From NCBI GenBank assembly GCA_050486545.1, contig JBJHDM010000050.1, positions 1 through 23,134 of the forward strand: a stretch of 23,134 bases of DNA, written 5' to 3'. The notes below the pieces were generated by a model, which saw only the letters and a list, made by a program, of their open reading frames with translations, did no database searches and was not told where the DNA came from. Positions 22,813 to 23,134 of the stretch are shown piece after piece. This DNA comes from DAOMNN01 sp050486545 (lineage in GTDB: Bacteria > Pseudomonadota > Gammaproteobacteria > Burkholderiales > Rhodocyclaceae). How positions within the stretch are numbered: position 1 is the stretch's first letter; every line of letters starts with the position of its first letter. The position numbers and the translations under genes are program-made.

Positions 22813-23134
22813 ATGATTCGACGCCGACCTTCCTGTGCACACCGCACGCTTCAGCTTCTCCGGGTTCCGGGGCTGGTGTTTGCATGCATCGCGATGTCGG
22901 CCTTCACCTCCGTTGCCCAGGCGGTCGTGCTCGGGGAGGTAATCGGCGTCTCCGCAGTCGGACAACCTTTGCGGGTGGAGATTCGATCACCCGGGGCCGG
23001 ATCCGAGGCGGCATCGCAATGCCTGCGCATCCGGCCCGTCGACGACGGAGACGGCATTCCCGCAATCCGCAGGGCAGACATTCATATCGCACGCCCCGGC
23101 GCCGACGCCCGGATCGTCGTGACCCACGACCAGC
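22813..23134 (+). CDS. FimV-like N-terminal domain protein (partial, runs off the window)
   Basis: The frame is open from an ATG at 22813 to the window end, 107 codons. A signal peptide is likely: basic MIRRRPSC, hydrophobic core VPGLVFACIAMSAF and a cleavage site near SVAQA (about residue 37). The mature protein starts VVLGEVIGVSAVGQPLRVEI, which resembles the FimV N-terminal module (LG.i.v.SalGqPL.AEI). In FimV this module is periplasmic and linked to type IV pili and peptidoglycan binding. Whether the full protein is a large FimV or a small stand-alone form cannot be seen. It diverges from the DUF2889 gene. Confidence 0.65.
   Translation, partial: MIRRRPSCAHRTLQLLRVPGLVFACIAMSAFTSVAQAVVLGEVIGVSAVGQPLRVEIRSPGAGSEAASQCLRIRPVDDGDGIPAIRRADIHIARPGADARIVVTHDQ

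Overview
The window looks like a GC-rich betaproteobacterial chromosome, most likely Rhodocyclales/Zoogloeaceae (Thauera or Azoarcus type). That guess rests on protein similarity recalled from memory, the rpe-gph-trpE gene order and the high GC. It splits into a mobile left part (1 to about 6,352) and a host part (about 6,353 to 23,134). Almost every host gene is on the minus strand.

Mobile part. Elements are nested. An IS21-family insertion sequence of 3,402 bp (127-3528) has split the transposase gene tnpA of a Tn21-type Tn3-family transposon. It made a 6-bp target duplication, and removing the IS plus one copy restores the tnpA frame. The Tn3 terminal repeat (4330-4367) abuts the 3' part of a LysR-type regulator gene (4368-4910), so the transposon split that gene in turn. 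Next comes an intact tyrosine recombinase (4927-6195), which marks the end of an integrative element. The element stops inside a host gene: at 6378-6350 the minus strand reads MLLMIDNYD, the normal start of TrpG/PabA, and then hits a stop in element DNA. The element therefore sits at the 5' end of trpG. The other end and the rest of trpG lie outside the window.

Host part. Read along the minus strand, rpe, gph and trpE are followed by a class III aminotransferase, a beta-keto-acid cleavage enzyme (BKACE) and the cut trpG, an apparent trp operon with a two-gene catabolic module between trpE and trpG. A short frame with three Trp codons precedes trpE and may be a leader peptide. Upstream of rpe lies a signalling-like group: an ornithine cyclodeaminase/mu-crystallin family dehydrogenase, a PP2C phosphatase, a double-FHA protein, a metallo-beta-lactamase-fold hydrolase and a GAF-GspE/PilB-type ATPase. 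Before these are sucC-sucD (succinyl-CoA synthetase) with a clear terminator, a secreted gamma-glutamyltransferase and a DUF2889 protein. The right edge carries the start of a divergent plus-strand gene with a FimV-like N-terminus.

No tRNA, rRNA or CRISPR array was seen. The strongest leads are the trpG integration site, the aminotransferase-BKACE pair inside the trp operon, the PP2C/FHA/GAF-ATPase group, and the extra genes carried by the IS21-type element.
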